Origin: Thermithiobacillus tepidarius DSM 3134
Lineage (GTDB): Bacteria > Pseudomonadota > Gammaproteobacteria > Acidithiobacillales > Thermithiobacillaceae
NCBI RefSeq assembly: GCF_000423825.1
Contig: NZ_KE384096.1
Location: 186,001-250,000, forward strand
DNA: 64,000 bases
Direction: 5' to 3'
The position numbers were made by a program, and so were the translations under genes. Below, in pieces: positions 7,903 through 16,539 of this stretch (the first letter of the stretch is position 1; each line of letters opens with the position of its first letter). A model generated the notes under the pieces. That model searched no databases and had not been told where the DNA came from. It saw only the letters and a list, made by a program, of their open reading frames with translations.

Positions 7903-9684
7903 ATGTTGCTGAAAGCCCTCTTTGCGTGGCGCGCGCCGGTGCCGCGACGGGACGCGCACCTGGCCGGGTATGTCCTGGCCATGCTGCTGGTGTTCATGCC
8001 GTGGGGAGCGGACGCGCAGGGCATCCCCCGGGCAGCGGCCGTCGCCGCCGCCCAGCCGCTGGCGACCGAGGCCGGCCTGCGGGTGCTCAGTATGGGCGGC
8101 AATGCCTTCGACGCCGCCGTGGCGGTCAGCGCCGCCCTGGCGGTGGTGGAACCCTACGGCTCGGGCTTGGGCGGAGGCGGGTTCTGGCTGCTGCACCGCG
8201 CGGCGGACGGCTTTGAAGTGATGGTGGACGGGCGGGAGCGGGCCCCAGGCGCGGCCACCCGCGACATGTATCTGGACGCTCAAGGGCGGCCGCGGCCGCG
8301 CGCCTCCCTGGACGGTCCGCTGGCTGCGGGCGTCCCGGGACTGCCGGCGGGCCTGGTGCACTTGGCCCAGCGCTACGGCCGCCTGCCGCTCGCCGCCAGT
8401 CTAGCGCCGGCCATCGGCTATGCGCGCGATGGCTTTGCGGTGGGGCAGCGCTATGCCTTGATGGCGCGCGAGCGCGAGGCGGCCCTGGCCGCCAGCCCGG
8501 CGGCCGCCGCCATCTTCCTGCAGGACGGCAAGGCGCCAGGGCCCGGCTTCCGGCTGGTACAGCCCGATCTGGCCAGGACCCTGGTGGCCATCGCCCGTCA
8601 TGGCCGGCCCGGCTTCTACAGCGGCCCGGTGGCGCGCGAGCTGGTGGCCGCCGTGCGCCAGGCGGGCGGCATCTGGACGCTGCAGGACCTGCGCGCCTAT
8701 CGGGTGGTGGAGCGCAAGCCCATCCGCTTCAGCTACCGCGGCGCGACCATCATCGCCGCGCCGCCCCCATCCTCGGGCGGCGTGGTCCTGGCGGAAAGCC
8801 TGCAGATCCTGGAACGCTTGCCGTTGCAGCAGGCCGAAGAGGTCCAGCGCATGCACTTCGTCATCGAAGCCATGCGCCGCGCCTATCAGGACCGCGCGCG
8901 CCATCTGGGCGATCCGGATCATGTGGCCATGCCGTTGCAGCGGCTCTTGAGCCGGGATTATGCGGCCCGGCGCGCTGCCGGCGTCGATCCCGACAATGCC
9001 ACCCCGAGCCTGGCGCTCGACGGCGAGCCCGCGGCCGAGCTGCGCCAGGGCACCCACACTACCCATTTTTCCATCATCGACGGCGAAGGCAACCGCGTGG
9101 CCGGTACCCTGAGCCTCAACACCATGTTCGGCTCGGGTTTCGTGGCGGGCCGCAGCGGCGTGCTGCTCAACAACGAGATGGATGATTTCGTCATCAAGCC
9201 CGGGGTGCCCAACGCCTACGGCTTGGTGGGCAACGCCGCCAATGCCATCCAGCCCGGCAAGCGCCCGCTGTCGAGCATGTCGCCGACCTTCGTGGAGGAC
9301 GCCCGCGGCGTGCTGGTGCTCGGCACTCCTGGCGGCTCGCGCATCATCAGCATGGTGCTGCTGGGCATCCTCGACCACCTGCATGGCCCGAGCCCGGATC
9401 TGAGGCGTCTGGTGGCGCTCCCGCGCTACCATCATCAGTATCTGCCCGACCGCGTGGAGGTGGAGCCCGACGCCTTCCCGCCGGCGCTCCTGCAGGCCCT
9501 CGAGCTGCGCGGCCACACCATCCACGCGGTCTCGCGCCGTTGGGGCGACATGCAGGCGGCTTACTTGGACAAGCGCAGCGGCCGGCTGGATGCGGCGAGC
9601 GATCCGCGCGGGGAGGGCATGAGCCTGGTGCAGACGGTGAGTGTCCGCCGTCCGCTGCCGATGCCGATGCCGGTCGCACCCTGA
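7903..9684 (+). CDS. ggt: Gamma-glutamyltransferase (secreted, self-cleaving)
   Basis: A 593-residue gamma-glutamyltranspeptidase of the Ntn-hydrolase class, which cleaves glutathione and transfers the gamma-glutamyl group in the periplasm. The N-terminus has a hydrophobic stretch at residues 22-37 that ends near ADAQG, consistent with a signal peptide. The autoprocessing site is GTHTTHFS, giving Thr386 as the predicted N-terminal nucleophile of the small subunit. Other family signatures are NNEMDDF, RPLSSMSPT and GTPGGSRII. AAGGAAG precedes the ATG, 12 bp after nfi. It lies next to an M61 peptidase, which may point to peptide or thiol scavenging. Confidence 0.93.
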   Translation: MLLKALFAWRAPVPRRDAHLAGYVLAMLLVFMPWGADAQGIPRAAAVAAAQPLATEAGLRVLSMGGNAFDAAVAVSAALAVVEPYGSGLGGGGFWLLHRAADGFEVMVDGRERAPGAATRDMYLDAQGRPRPRASLDGPLAAGVPGLPAGLVHLAQRYGRLPLAASLAPAIGYARDGFAVGQRYALMAREREAALAASPAAAAIFLQDGKAPGPGFRLVQPDLARTLVAIARHGRPGFYSGPVARELVAAVRQAGGIWTLQDLRAYRVVERKPIRFSYRGATIIAAPPPSSGGVVLAESLQILERLPLQQAEEVQRMHFVIEAMRRAYQDRARHLGDPDHVAMPLQRLLSRDYAARRAAGVDPDNATPSLALDGEPAAELRQGTHTTHFSIIDGEGNRVAGTLSLNTMFGSGFVAGRSGVLLNNEMDDFVIKPGVPNAYGLVGNAANAIQPGKRPLSSMSPTFVEDARGVLVLGTPGGSRIISMVLLGILDHLHGPSPDLRRLVALPRYHHQYLPDRVEVEPDAFPPALLQALELRGHTIHAVSRRWGDMQAAYLDKRSGRLDAASDPRGEGMSLVQTVSVRRPLPMPMPVAP

Positions 9685-9728
9685 TCCCGCCTTCGTCCGC
9701 CCATGATTCCGACCTGCGAGTGAAGCCC

Positions 9729-11579
9729 ATGTCCGATCTGCCGCCGATCCGCTACCGCATCCATCCCAAGGACCCGGCCGCCCACCTCTTCGAGGTGAGC
9801 TGCACCGTGGCCGACCCTGACCCGGCGGGCCAAGTGTTTTCCCTGCCTGCCTGGGTGCCGGGCAGCTACCTGATCCGCGAATTCGCCCGCCACATCGTGC
9901 GCTTGTCCGCCAGCAGCGCGGGCACGCCCCTAGCGGTGGAGAAGATCGACAAGCACACCTGGCGCTGCGCTCCCGCCGCCGGTCCGGTCACCGTCACCTG
10001 CGAGATTTACGCCTACGATCTGTCGGTGCGGGCCGCCTACCTGGACCAGACCCGCGGCTACTTCAACGGCACCAGCGTGTTCCTCATGCCCCACGGTCGC
10101 GAGTCGCGGCCCTGCCGGCTGGAGATCCGGCGCCCGGACGGCGAGGGCTATCGCGGCTGGCGGGTGGGCACCGCCATGCCGCGCATCGATGCCGAGCCCT
10201 ACGACTTCGGTACCTACGGGGCGGCCGACTACGACGAGCTCATCGACCATCCGGTCGAGCTGGCCGATTTCACCCTGGCGCGCTTCGAAGCCGGCGGCGT
10301 GCCCCACGATCTCGTCATCAGCGGCCGGCACCGCGCCGACACCGAGCGCCTCTGCCGCGACCTGCAGCGAATCTGCGAGTATCACATCGGCCTCTTCGGC
10401 GAGGCGCCGATGGATCGCTACGTCTTTCTGGTGTTGGCGGTGGGCGACGGCTACGGCGGCCTCGAGCACCGCGCCTCCACCAGTCTCATCTGCAAGCGCG
10501 ATCACCTGCCCCGGCCGGTGCCGGCCGGTCTGGACAGCGACCCCAACGATCCCAATTGCAACGAGGGCTATCGCAGTTTCCTCGGGCTGTGCAGCCACGA
10601 GTATTTCCATACCTGGAACGTCAAGCGCATCAAGCCCGCCGCCTTCCTGCCCTACGACTTGAGCCGCGAGGCCTACACCCGCCAGCTCTGGGCCTTCGAG
10701 GGCATCACCTCTTATTACGACGATCTCGCCCTGCTGCGCAGCGGGCTCATCACGCCCGCGACCTACCTTGAAATGCTCGGCGAGACCGCCACCCGTGTCT
10801 GGCGCGGCAACGGGCGCCACAAGCAGTCGGTGGCGGAGTCGAGTTTCGATGCCTGGATCAAGTTCTACCGGCAGGACGAAAACGCCCCCAATGCCGTGGT
10901 CAGCTACTACGCCAAGGGCAGCGTGGTGGCCCTGGCCCTGGACCTGCTCATCCGCAGCCGCAGCGCCGGCGCCCATTCCCTGGACGCGGTCATGCGCGCC
11001 CTGTGGACGCGTTATGGCAAGAAGCTCGTTGGCGTGCCCGAGGACGGCATCGAACGGACCGTGACGGAGATGACCGGCCTCGACCTGAGCGATTTCTTCG
11101 CCCAGGCCGTGTACGGCACCGCTGACCTGCCGCTTCGGGAAATCCTCGCACCTTTCGGCATTGAGTTCACCTTGCGTCCCGCCGAGTCGGACAAGGACAG
11201 CGGCGGCAAGCCCGCTAAGCGCAGCGCGGCGGAGCTCGCCGCCCGCGCCGTGCTGGGCGCGCGCATCGGCGGCCGGGGCGAGGAGGCGCGCCTGACCCAC
11301 GTCTACGACGGCGGCGCGGCCCAGCGGGCGGGGCTGTCAGCGGAGGACGTGGTCGTCGCCGTGGACGGCCTGCGCGCCACTCGCGCCAATCTGGCCGCCC
11401 TCATCGGCGGCTACCCACCGGGCAGCCGGGTGCATGTGCACGCCTTCCGCCGCGACGAACTGCTGGAGTTCGACCTGACTCTGCAGGCGCCGCCTGTCGA
11501 CACCTGCGCCTTTGCCCTGGTGGAGGACGCCGGGCCGGCAGCGCGGGCGCTGCGGGATGCCTGGCTGCGGGGTGGCTGA
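9729..11579 (+). CDS. M61-family glycyl aminopeptidase with C-terminal PDZ domain
   Basis: A 616-residue zinc aminopeptidase of family M61. The N-terminal beta domain (about residues 1-180) includes LPAWVPGSYLIREFARHI. The catalytic HEYFHTWNVKRI is near residue 293, and the second zinc ligand lies in WAFEGITSYYDD. A PDZ domain covers about 515-600 (GAAQRAGLSAEDVVVAVDG). No signal peptide is visible at the chosen ATG (9729), so a cytoplasmic location is likely. An upstream extension in the same frame would merely read across the end of ggt. Family members prefer N-terminal glycine or alanine. Confidence 0.9.
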   Translation: MSDLPPIRYRIHPKDPAAHLFEVSCTVADPDPAGQVFSLPAWVPGSYLIREFARHIVRLSASSAGTPLAVEKIDKHTWRCAPAAGPVTVTCEIYAYDLSVRAAYLDQTRGYFNGTSVFLMPHGRESRPCRLEIRRPDGEGYRGWRVGTAMPRIDAEPYDFGTYGAADYDELIDHPVELADFTLARFEAGGVPHDLVISGRHRADTERLCRDLQRICEYHIGLFGEAPMDRYVFLVLAVGDGYGGLEHRASTSLICKRDHLPRPVPAGLDSDPNDPNCNEGYRSFLGLCSHEYFHTWNVKRIKPAAFLPYDLSREAYTRQLWAFEGITSYYDDLALLRSGLITPATYLEMLGETATRVWRGNGRHKQSVAESSFDAWIKFYRQDENAPNAVVSYYAKGSVVALALDLLIRSRSAGAHSLDAVMRALWTRYGKKLVGVPEDGIERTVTEMTGLDLSDFFAQAVYGTADLPLREILAPFGIEFTLRPAESDKDSGGKPAKRSAAELAARAVLGARIGGRGEEARLTHVYDGGAAQRAGLSAEDVVVAVDGLRATRANLAALIGGYPPGSRVHVHAFRRDELLEFDLTLQAPPVDTCAFALVEDAGPAARALRDAWLRGG

Positions 11580-11727
11580 GGCGCGACGGGCAGCAGGGCG
11601 TCCGTGATCCTTTTTCGCCGTGGATCGGCTAAAATAGAAGTTGCCCCTGCACGCCGAGCCCGCCTGGGCGGATGGATCCGCCTGCCGCCCGCGCCGCTCC
11701 GGAACGGGCAGGAAGGAGGGTCAGCCC

Positions 11728-12171
11728 ATGATTTTCCCGTCCCTGCGCAGCGTCATTCCCAGCTTCACCCTGCCTGACATCCACGAGCACCAGACCGCCT
11801 TGGGCGATTACCGGCAACGACAGCCGGTGGTGCTGCTGTTCTGGGACGGCGACGAATCTCTGCTGCACGACTTCGCCCGCCATTATCCGGCGTATCAGGC
11901 GCTGGGTGCCGAGGTGCTGGCGGTGGGCGGCGAGCGGCCGCCAGCGGGGGAGTGGCCCTTCCCGGTGCTGGTGGACCATGCTGGCGCCGTTAGCGCCCGC
12001 TACGTCGAGCGTACGCCCGCCGTGCTGGTGCTGGATCGCTTCGGCGAGCTCTACGCCGGCTGGCAGGGGCCGTGGCCGGCCGGACCCGAGCACCGGGACA
12101 TCCTCGGCTGGGTCCGATTGACCGAGCTGCAGTGCCCCGAGTGCGGGGCACCGGATTTGCGCTTCCTGTAA
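11728..12171 (+). CDS. Redoxin / thioredoxin-fold protein lacking the peroxidatic cysteine
   Basis: A 147-residue AhpC/TSA-like protein. It begins MIFPSLRSVIPSFTLPD, typical of redoxins, and keeps the beta strand VVLLFW. At the point where TlpA or peroxiredoxin proteins have their CxxC or PxxxTxxC it reads WDGDES, with no cysteine. The cis-proline motif (ERTPAVLVLD) is retained. The only cysteine pair is a C-terminal CPEC. Activity as a peroxidase is therefore doubtful; a binding or regulatory role is possible. AGGAGGG at 11713 sets the start. The 148-bp upstream gap holds a TAAAAT at 11630 but no clear -35. Confidence 0.75.
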   Translation: MIFPSLRSVIPSFTLPDIHEHQTALGDYRQRQPVVLLFWDGDESLLHDFARHYPAYQALGAEVLAVGGERPPAGEWPFPVLVDHAGAVSARYVERTPAVLVLDRFGELYAGWQGPWPAGPEHRDILGWVRLTELQCPECGAPDLRFL

Positions 12172-12180
12172 ACGGATTGG

Positions 12181-12214
12181 ACGGCTGATCCGATATGGAT
12201 CGGATCACAGCCGT
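12181..12214 (+). repeat. Strong inverted repeat / hairpin after the redoxin gene
   Basis: ACGGCT (12181-12186) plus GATCCGAT (12187-12194) pair with ATCGGATC (12199-12206) and AGCCGT (12209-12214). The result is 14 base pairs around an ATGG loop with a two-base bulge (12207-12208). It starts nine bases after the stop at 12171. No T-run follows on either strand, so it is not a standard intrinsic terminator; a Rho-type 3' end stabiliser or a protein-binding palindrome are alternatives. Confidence 0.6.
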
Positions 12215-12285
12215 GGGTGCGGCATCCGGTTGCGTGGCGTGAGCAGTGCGGAATGTCGGCGCTCTCCCGGCCAGGGGAGGTGGGC

Positions 12286-12513
12286 ATGCGGATCCAGGTC
12301 GAGTGCAAGGTGGACTACCGGGGAGAGGAAAGCCCGCAGCGCTTTTTCCTCGGGGAGCGCCCGGTCGAGGTCATGGAGGTGGTGGACCGCTGGCCGGCGT
12401 CCGATCGCAATTACTTCAAGGTGCTGGGCGACGATCAAGGCATGTACATCCTGCGTCATGACATCGAGGCGTTGCGCTGGGAACTGGTGATGTTCAAGAT
12501 GGCCGAGGCCTGA
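12286..12513 (+). CDS. Small protein of unknown function (75 aa)
   Basis: A 75-residue unrecognised protein, starting MRIQVECKVDYRGEE. The start at 12286 was chosen for the GGGGAGG at 12273-12279; an upstream in-frame ATG would add a stretch that overlaps the non-coding hairpin region. The sequence alternates acidic and aromatic residues with probable beta strands (RPVEVMEVVDRW, then YFKVLGDDQGMYILRHD), suggesting a small beta-rich domain. It has no membrane segment or metal motif apart from one cysteine. Its last 20 bp overlap the 3' end of hflD, which is convergent. Confidence 0.68.
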   Translation: MRIQVECKVDYRGEESPQRFFLGERPVEVMEVVDRWPASDRNYFKVLGDDQGMYILRHDIEALRWELVMFKMAEA

Positions 12514-13132
12514 CGCCGTCCAGGATGTGCTGCGCCTCGCGCGCGAGGGTGCCGCGTCCGAAGAGCAGCCGCCAGTGATTGCCGCCGCGCTGGCGCCACA
12601 GCACCGCCGAGCGGATGCCGGCCAGCAGCAGGGCGCGGATGCGGTTGGCATTGTCCGGGTTGCCCAGATAGGCCGGATCGCCGCTCACCATGATGCGGGG
12701 CGTGAGGGTGCTGATGGTGTCGCTGTAGATGCCGGCCAAGTTGGCAATGACATTGCCGTGCGTGGCCGAGAAATGTTCGGCCTGCGCCTGCGCCCGCCTG
12801 ATCCCCCGACCCATCTCCTCCAGCATCGCCGGCCGCTTGGCCGACTGCCGTTCCAGGGTGAGGAGGGCGACCACGTAGCGCATCAGTTCCTGCTCCGCCG
12901 GTCCCTGTTGCTTCACCAACACCCGCTGCAGCTGCTCGAGCCCGGTCCGCAGCCGGTCGGCCCCGCCATAAACCGCCTCGGTGCTCGTCGGCGTCAGGTT
13001 CAGGATGCTGTGCACGGCGATTTCCAGTTGCTCGTTGTCGAGCGTCCCATGCCGGGCGAGTTGCTGCACTTGGTAGGCAGCCTGAAAAATGCCCGCCAGG
13101 GCCAGCGTCCGATCTCGCAAAGCGTTGCTCAT
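12494..13132 (-). CDS. hflD: HflD-family protein (lysogenization regulator homologue)
   Basis: A 212-residue all-helical HflD homologue. In E. coli, HflD associates peripherally with the inner membrane and sequesters phage lambda CII; its normal cellular job is unclear. Recognisable stretches are TLALAGIFQAAYQVQQLA near the N-terminus, NLTPTSTEAVYGG and RIMVSGDPAYLGNP near residues 145-160, followed by RIRALLLAGIRSAVLW. In E. coli it lies between mnmA and purB; here it is next to a VOC protein instead. Its 3' end overlaps the convergent small gene by 20 bp. Confidence 0.88.
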   Translation of the reverse strand: MSNALRDRTLALAGIFQAAYQVQQLARHGTLDNEQLEIAVHSILNLTPTSTEAVYGGADRLRTGLEQLQRVLVKQQGPAEQELMRYVVALLTLERQSAKRPAMLEEMGRGIRRAQAQAEHFSATHGNVIANLAGIYSDTISTLTPRIMVSGDPAYLGNPDNANRIRALLLAGIRSAVLWRQRGGNHWRLLFGRGTLAREAQHILDGVRPRPS

Positions 13133-13150
13133 GGTGCTTGTCGCGGCCGC

Positions 13151-13525
13151 TTAGCCGGCCTCCACGAACTCGAGGGCGTTGCCCTCCGGGTCACGGCAGA
13201 ACAGGGCCCGGCGACCCGAACGGCTCAGGGTGTAGGGCACCTGCGCCGCCTCCAGCGCCTGGCGCAGGCGGTCGAGGCCGGTCACGGCAAAAGCGGCGTG
13301 CCGGTCGCGGCCGCCGTGCTCGGGGCGCGGCACGTCCTTGTCCGGATTGGGCAGGGCGATGAGGTGGATCTGCTGCCGGCCCGCCGCGTACCAGACCCCC
13401 GGGAAGGGCAGCGGCGGGCGCTCGGGGAGAGGAGCCAAACCCAGCACCTCCTCGTAGAAGACGCGCGCCTGCTCGAGGTCGGAAACCAGCAGGGAGACAT
13501 GCAGCAGTTCGGTGATCCGGAACAT
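13151..13525 (-). CDS. VOC-superfamily (glyoxalase/dioxygenase-fold) protein
   Basis: A 124-residue single-unit VOC protein. It opens with ITELLHVSLLVSDLEQARVF, then FYEEVLGL, and ends with DPEGNALEFVEAG, giving the His and Glu positions that usually bind a divalent metal. The middle contains RHAAFAVTGLDRL. The fold is shared by glyoxalase I, extradiol dioxygenases and antibiotic-binding proteins, so the substrate cannot be inferred. It is flanked by hflD and an SDR gene eight bp away, and probably shares their transcript. Confidence 0.83.
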   Translation of the reverse strand: MFRITELLHVSLLVSDLEQARVFYEEVLGLAPLPERPPLPFPGVWYAAGRQQIHLIALPNPDKDVPRPEHGGRDRHAAFAVTGLDRLRQALEAAQVPYTLSRSGRRALFCRDPEGNALEFVEAG

Positions 13526-13533
13526 GGCCGTCC

Positions 13534-14286
13534 TCAGGGACGCATCCAGTCCCGGGCGTTCAGCGATTGGCCGCGCAGCTCCCGGCTGTCCGGTCCCATC
13601 AGGTACAGATACAGCGGCATGATCTGGTCGGCCGTGGGCACCTCCAGCGGGTTCAGGCCGGGATAGGCCTTCACGCGCATGCTGGTGCGGGTTGGCCCGG
13701 GATTGATGACGTTGACCCGCACCGGCGTGTTCTCCAGTTCGTCGGCCAGGATCTGGGCCATGTTCTCGATGGCGGCCTTGCCGATGCCGTAGGCGCCCCA
13801 GTAAGCCTTGCCATGCCGGCCCACGTCGTCGCCGGTGAAGATCAGCGCGGCGTCGGGGCTTTTCTTGAGCAGCGGCAGGCAGGCCTGGGTCAGCAGGAAG
13901 GGCGCGTTGAGATTCACCATCATCGCCTGTGCCCAGATGTGCGGCGGGTAGAGCTCCAACGGACAGAGCACGCCCAGCTCCGCGGCGTTGTGGAGGATGC
14001 CGTCGAGGCGGCCCATTTCCTGCTCGACGCGCCGCGCCAGCTCGGCGTAGTGGTCGGCATTGGCGCCTTCCAGGTCCAAAGGGTAGATCGCGGGCGTCGG
14101 ACCGCCGGCGTTCTCGATTTCGTCGTAGACGCCCTCCAGCTTGCCGGTGCGCCGGCCGAGCAGGATCACTTGGGCGCCGGCGCGGGCGTAGGCGAGGCTG
14201 GCGGCGCGGCCGATGCCGTCGCCGGCGCCGGTGACGAGAACGACGCGGCCGGAGAGGAGATCGGCGGGGGCGGTGTAGCTGGGCAT
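13534..14286 (-). CDS. Short-chain dehydrogenase/reductase, YciK-like, catalytic Ser replaced
   Basis: A 250-residue Rossmann-fold SDR resembling E. coli YciK. The cofactor motif VLVTGAGDGIGRAASL is at about residues 16-31 and LHNAAELG is the NNAG-like motif. YGIGK supplies the YxxxK pair. The serine that usually precedes it by about 13 residues lies in a YciK segment FTSSSVGRQG; here it reads FTGDDVGRHG, so the catalytic serine is missing. The reaction is unknown. The ATG (complement of 14284-14286) was chosen from the N-terminal length of the family; a GAGGAAC lies upstream. Confidence 0.86.
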   Translation of the reverse strand: MPSYTAPADLLSGRVVLVTGAGDGIGRAASLAYARAGAQVILLGRRTGKLEGVYDEIENAGGPTPAIYPLDLEGANADHYAELARRVEQEMGRLDGILHNAAELGVLCPLELYPPHIWAQAMMVNLNAPFLLTQACLPLLKKSPDAALIFTGDDVGRHGKAYWGAYGIGKAAIENMAQILADELENTPVRVNVINPGPTRTSMRVKAYPGLNPLEVPTADQIMPLYLYLMGPDSRELRGQSLNARDWMRP

Positions 14287-14327
14287 GTCAGGCGTTCCTC
14301 GGCGTGGCTCTTGTTGTAAAGTGGATA

Positions 14328-15656
14328 TTATGCACCTGCGGCGCGGCTTCGGGCTATGGCCGCGGCTTGCCGGCCGCTGCGCACCGCGCCTTCCAGGGTG
14401 CCGGGCAGGCCGGTGGCGACGTAGTCCCCCGCCAGCCAGAATCCGGGCACCGCGGTGGCCGTGGCGGGCCGGGCGGCCTCGACGGCCGGGGTGGCCAGGA
14501 AAGTGGCGCGCTTCTCGCGGATCACGCGGATGCTTGACGGCTGGGCGGGAACCAAGCCATTGCTGCACTGGTGCAGCTCCGCCGCCAGCACTTGGCCCAG
14601 CCGCTCCTGTTCCCAGCCCAGGTGCGCCTCGTCGGCGCTGAGCACCACCGCGATGCGGCCGAGCTCGCCCAGCAGCCGGCCGCGGTCGAAGGCCCACTGG
14701 CCCACCCCGTCCAGGATGGCGAAGAAGTCCTGCGGCAGGCGGGTGGCTGCCGGGTAGTCGAGATAGACGGTGGTGATGGGACTGTCGCGCAGAGACCGCA
14801 AACGGCCGACCAGCGCCTGCAGGCGCGCATCGCCGGCCAGCAGGCGCGCGGCGGCCTGATGCGGCAGGGCGCAGATGATCTGGCTGGCGGCATAGCGGCC
14901 GCGCACGGTACGCACTTCAAACGGCGGCTGATCCAGGCGGATTTCATGTACCCGTTCGCCGTAGTGCAACTGCCCGCCGGCCCGGGCGATGCGCTCGCTG
15001 GCCGGGGCAGCAAAGAGGCGCGACAAGTCCGCTTGCGGCACCAGGATGCGGCTATGGGCGGCTTTGCCGGCGAAACTGTCGCGCAGCACGCGCAGGAAGA
15101 CGCGCGTGCTGGCCTGATCGACGGCGGTGTTGAGGGCAGCCAGGCACAGCGGGGTCCACAGGCGTCCGATGGCCAAATCCGTTTGCCGCTCGGCCTGCAG
15201 GAAATCGAGAAGCGGCCTGTCCTGATCGATGCCAAAGTCCTGCTGCTGCAGGCGTCGGGCCAGGGCCAGCGCCGGCCAGCGGTCGCGAGCCGGCAGCAGG
15301 GTGCTGGTGGCAATGCCGAAGGCCAGATGCAAGGGCGCGGGCAGGGCGGGCGCCGCCAGCTCGAAACCTTCGCCGTCCAGGGTGCGGTAGTGGAGGCGCA
15401 GGCGCGACTGCTCCCGCAGGAGGTGGCGCGTGCCCAAGCGCTCGAGCAGGGCCAGGGTCTCGGTGTAGGCGCCGATCAGCACGTGCTGGCCGTTGTCCAG
15501 CCGCTGGCCGTGGAGACTCACGCCGCGAGCGCGCCCGCCGGGCTGCGCGGCGGCTTCGAAGAGACGGACGGCCACCCCGGCTTCCGCCAGCGCCAAGGCC
15601 GCGCTCAGCCCGGCCCAGCCGGCTCCCAGCACGGCGACCGGGGCGTCCCTGTTCAT
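14328..15656 (-). CDS. hpnE: Hydroxysqualene dehydroxylase (flavoprotein)
   Basis: A 442-residue FAD-dependent amine-oxidase-type protein. HpnE reduces hydroxysqualene to squalene in the three-step bacterial route. The N-terminal dinucleotide motif is VAVLGAGWAGLSAALALAE, followed by RLFEAAAQPGGRARG. The C-terminal FAD segment is GFWLAGDYVATGLPGTLEGA. It is the last of three consecutive genes (hpnC, hpnD, hpnE) with gaps of only a few bases, which decides between HpnE and a carotenoid desaturase. The downstream use, hopanoid or another triterpene, cannot be seen in this window. Confidence 0.92.
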   Translation of the reverse strand: MNRDAPVAVLGAGWAGLSAALALAEAGVAVRLFEAAAQPGGRARGVSLHGQRLDNGQHVLIGAYTETLALLERLGTRHLLREQSRLRLHYRTLDGEGFELAAPALPAPLHLAFGIATSTLLPARDRWPALALARRLQQQDFGIDQDRPLLDFLQAERQTDLAIGRLWTPLCLAALNTAVDQASTRVFLRVLRDSFAGKAAHSRILVPQADLSRLFAAPASERIARAGGQLHYGERVHEIRLDQPPFEVRTVRGRYAASQIICALPHQAAARLLAGDARLQALVGRLRSLRDSPITTVYLDYPAATRLPQDFFAILDGVGQWAFDRGRLLGELGRIAVVLSADEAHLGWEQERLGQVLAAELHQCSNGLVPAQPSSIRVIREKRATFLATPAVEAARPATATAVPGFWLAGDYVATGLPGTLEGAVRSGRQAAAIARSRAAGA

Positions 15657-15663
15657 GCGCCGC

Positions 15664-16533
15664 TCAGGCTTCCGAGCGGCGCCACGCCTTGTAGCGGCGC
15701 TTTTCCTCGCGGGCGGTGCGCCAGGCGATCATGAGCTTGCGCAACGGCGTGAGGGCGGTACGCTGATGCAGAACGGGCCAGCCGTCGGCGCCGATCTCGC
15801 GCAGCAATTCGCGGTAGATGCGGGCCATGACCAGCCCGGGCAACTGCGCATAGCGATCGGATTCGGGCAGCTGCGCCAGGGCGCGGTCGTAGTATTCCTC
15901 CGCCCGCCGGGCCTGAAAGGCCATGAGCTGGCGGAACTTGTCGGTCTCGTGGAAATGCAGGATCTCTTCCTCGTCCACGTGGAAGCGGCGCAGGTCTTCC
16001 TGCGGCAGATAGATGCGGTTGCGCTCGGCATCCTCGCGCACGTCGCGGATGATGTTGGTGAGCTGGAAGGCGATGCCGAGATCGTGGGCGTATTTCTGCG
16101 TGGCGCGGTCCTGGTAGCCGAAGATCTGGGCGGAAAGCAGACCCACCACGCCGGCCACCCGGTAGCAGTACAGGGACAGCTCCTTGAAGGTGGCGTAGCG
16201 GTTGATGTCCACGTCCATCTCCATGCCGTCGATGATCTCCAGCAGCTGCTCGCGCGGCAGATCGTAGCGCTGCACCGCCGGTGCCAGGGCGCGGGTCACC
16301 GGATGGCTGGGCTGACCGGCGTAGAGGGCGTCCAGCTCCGTGCGCCACCAGCCCAGCTTGATGCGGGCCAGTTGCGGCTCCAAGCATTCATCCACCACGT
16401 CGTCCACCTCGCGGCAAAATGCGTAGAGGGCCGTGATGGCGGCACGCCGGTCGGGTTCCAGCAGGCGGAAGCTGTAGTAGAAGCTGGAGCCGCTTTTGGC
16501 GGCTTTCTCCTGGCAATATTCTTGGGGATTCAC
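15664..16533 (-). CDS. hpnD: Presqualene diphosphate synthase
   Basis: A 289-residue head-to-head prenyl synthase. HpnD condenses two farnesyl diphosphates to presqualene diphosphate. Both aspartate-rich motifs are present: REVDDVVDE near residue 40 and NIIRDVREDAERNRIYLP near 165. It lies between hpnC and hpnE, seven bases from each neighbour, so the three are surely co-transcribed. It is distinguished from HpnC by DDVVDE in the first motif and by its gene position. Confidence 0.93.
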   Translation of the reverse strand: MNPQEYCQEKAAKSGSSFYYSFRLLEPDRRAAITALYAFCREVDDVVDECLEPQLARIKLGWWRTELDALYAGQPSHPVTRALAPAVQRYDLPREQLLEIIDGMEMDVDINRYATFKELSLYCYRVAGVVGLLSAQIFGYQDRATQKYAHDLGIAFQLTNIIRDVREDAERNRIYLPQEDLRRFHVDEEEILHFHETDKFRQLMAFQARRAEEYYDRALAQLPESDRYAQLPGLVMARIYRELLREIGADGWPVLHQRTALTPLRKLMIAWRTAREEKRRYKAWRRSEA

Positions 16534-16539
16534 GGGCGT

